A DNA stretch of 64,000 bases from CBDCGJ01 sp965216645. Lineage in GTDB: Bacteria > Pseudomonadota > Alphaproteobacteria > GCA-2731375. The stretch is taken from contig CBDCGJ010000053.1 in assembly GCA_965216645.1 (NCBI GenBank), positions 62,001 through 126,000 on the forward strand, given 5' to 3'. The position numbers were made by a program, and so were the translations under genes. Shown here piece after piece: positions 63,399 to 64,000 of the stretch. The first letter of the stretch is position 1. The number at the start of each line of letters is the position of its first letter. The notes below the pieces were generated by a model. It ran no database searches. It was given only the letters and a program-made list of their open reading frames with translations, and was not told the DNA's origin.

Positions 63399-64000
63399 CT
63401 ATTGCGGACGTCCGCGCCGACGCAGCGCGACGGTTGCCGCCCTATCCAGTATCGGGCCGTCTGGCGTCATTTCAACGACGACGCCATAGTCGCGCTTGGC
63501 GCCGGCGACGCTGACCCGGTCAAGTCGTATATCCTCAAGCACCGCCTCGGGGTCACGTTCGAAGGCGGGGCCGTAGCCGCCGCCGCTCGCCATCACATGG
63601 ACGAAGACGTCGTCGCGTCGGACCGCCACCGGTTCCCGCAGCAGCACCGGTAGAACTCGGTCGCCATTGGCGCCTCGAACGACATTGGAGGACGGCGCGC
63701 CGTCGCTTCCACCCTTCAAGCCATGGGGCGGAAATCGGCGTTTGTCGGATCGCACATTCAGGAGCGCCTCGTCCGACAGAACTCGGTAGCTGCGCTCTAT
63801 CGCCAAGCCGCCACGCCGGCGTCCGGGTCCGCCTGAATCGGTGACAAAGCCGTAGCTGTCGATACGGATCGGATAGGCGGCCTCGATCATCTCGACGGGG
63901 ATGTTCGATTGATTGGCGCCGATATGGGGAACCCCTTCCTCACCGTCGGCGTGGCGGCTGGCGCCCCAAACGCCCATGGCGGTTTCGCAAAATATGAATG
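63399..64000 (-). CDS. hyuB: Hydantoinase B / oxoprolinase family protein, C-terminal part
   Basis: The last ~200 codons of a second HyuB. The frame stays open to the right edge and reads FIFCETAMGVWGASRHADGE, then NQSNIPVEMIEAAYPIRID, SGGPGRRRGGLAIERSYRV and the C-terminal VHVMASGGGYGPAFERDPEAV. It differs clearly from the HyuB at 5638, so it is a separate paralogue. A HyuA partner is expected beyond the edge. Its stop lies 4 nt from that of nudC. Confidence 0.9.
   Translation of the reverse strand, partial: FIFCETAMGVWGASRHADGEEGVPHIGANQSNIPVEMIEAAYPIRIDSYGFVTDSGGPGRRRGGLAIERSYRVLSDEALLNVRSDKRRFPPHGLKGGSDGAPSSNVVRGANGDRVLPVLLREPVAVRRDDVFVHVMASGGGYGPAFERDPEAVLEDIRLDRVSVAGAKRDYGVVVEMTPDGPILDRAATVALRRRGRPQ

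Noticed and set aside
1..64000. tRNA, rRNA, CRISPR arrays, riboswitches or complete transposase genes
   Set aside because: None was recognised on reading both strands; a covariance-model scan would be needed to exclude small RNAs.

Overview
The window is a GC-rich chromosomal segment of an alphaproteobacterium, most likely an environmental (perhaps marine) member of the Rhodospirillales or a close relative. The markers are an alphaproteobacterial aa3-type cytochrome oxidase subunit IV microprotein, a proton-translocating transhydrogenase with split alpha subunit, a COQ9 homologue, GapR (DUF2312), DUF1244, a fused indolepyruvate:ferredoxin oxidoreductase and many CoA- and amide-handling enzymes. 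The taxonomic placement is inference. No rRNA, tRNA, CRISPR array, prophage or full-length insertion sequence was seen.

Layout. 1-4549 (minus): a peptide-type ABC importer (permease, permease, binding protein, ATPase running off the left edge). It contains two frameshifts and a decayed second binding-protein gene. 4755-14946 (plus): an eight-gene, tightly overlapping catabolic operon: an ICL/PEP-mutase family lyase, HyuB, HyuA, an isochorismatase-like hydrolase, an FAD oxidoreductase, a PuuE-like deacetylase, an MmgE/PrpD protein and a PaaK-like CoA ligase. With the divergent importer it looks like a complete uptake-and-breakdown unit for an unidentified amide or cyclic-imide compound. 14943-19327 (minus): cox subunit IV, pntAA, pntAB, pntB, def, coq9. 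19671-28524: a receiver protein, a TPR/SH3/SUMF1 lipoprotein, an ABC1 kinase-like protein, PepF, a CoA transferase and an NtrC-type regulator.

28631-45466: fused IOR, 3-hydroxyacyl-CoA dehydrogenase, gapR, pyk, an N-formylglutamate/carboxylate-amine ligase group, small conserved proteins, an acyl-CoA synthetase, glycolate oxidase glcDEF and rpmJ. 45562-51698: M20 deacylase, then a DMT transporter, an acyl-CoA dehydrogenase, an SDR and a CHASE-GGDEF protein; the transporter, SDR and GGDEF genes are frameshifted by single-base indels. 51740-54156: two divergent citrate-synthase family genes. One carries an N-terminal MerR-like HTH and has lost a catalytic His, so it may be a metabolite-sensing regulator. 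54268-64000: an exported unknown, ChaC, MFS and SLC13 transporters, a MITE-like element, a methyltransferase, an M81 peptidase, an FNR-box-associated membrane microprotein, NudC and the end of a second HyuB.

The most promising leads are the amide-catabolic operon with its importer, the HTH-citrate-synthase/citrate-synthase pair with repeated CAATATTGA sites between them, the FNR-box microprotein and the 262-bp inverted-repeat element. Nine single-base frameshifts lie in three clusters (1.4-4.3, 13.5-13.9 and 47.3-50.3 kb), mostly at short homopolymers. They should be treated as possible consensus errors before any of these genes is called dead.
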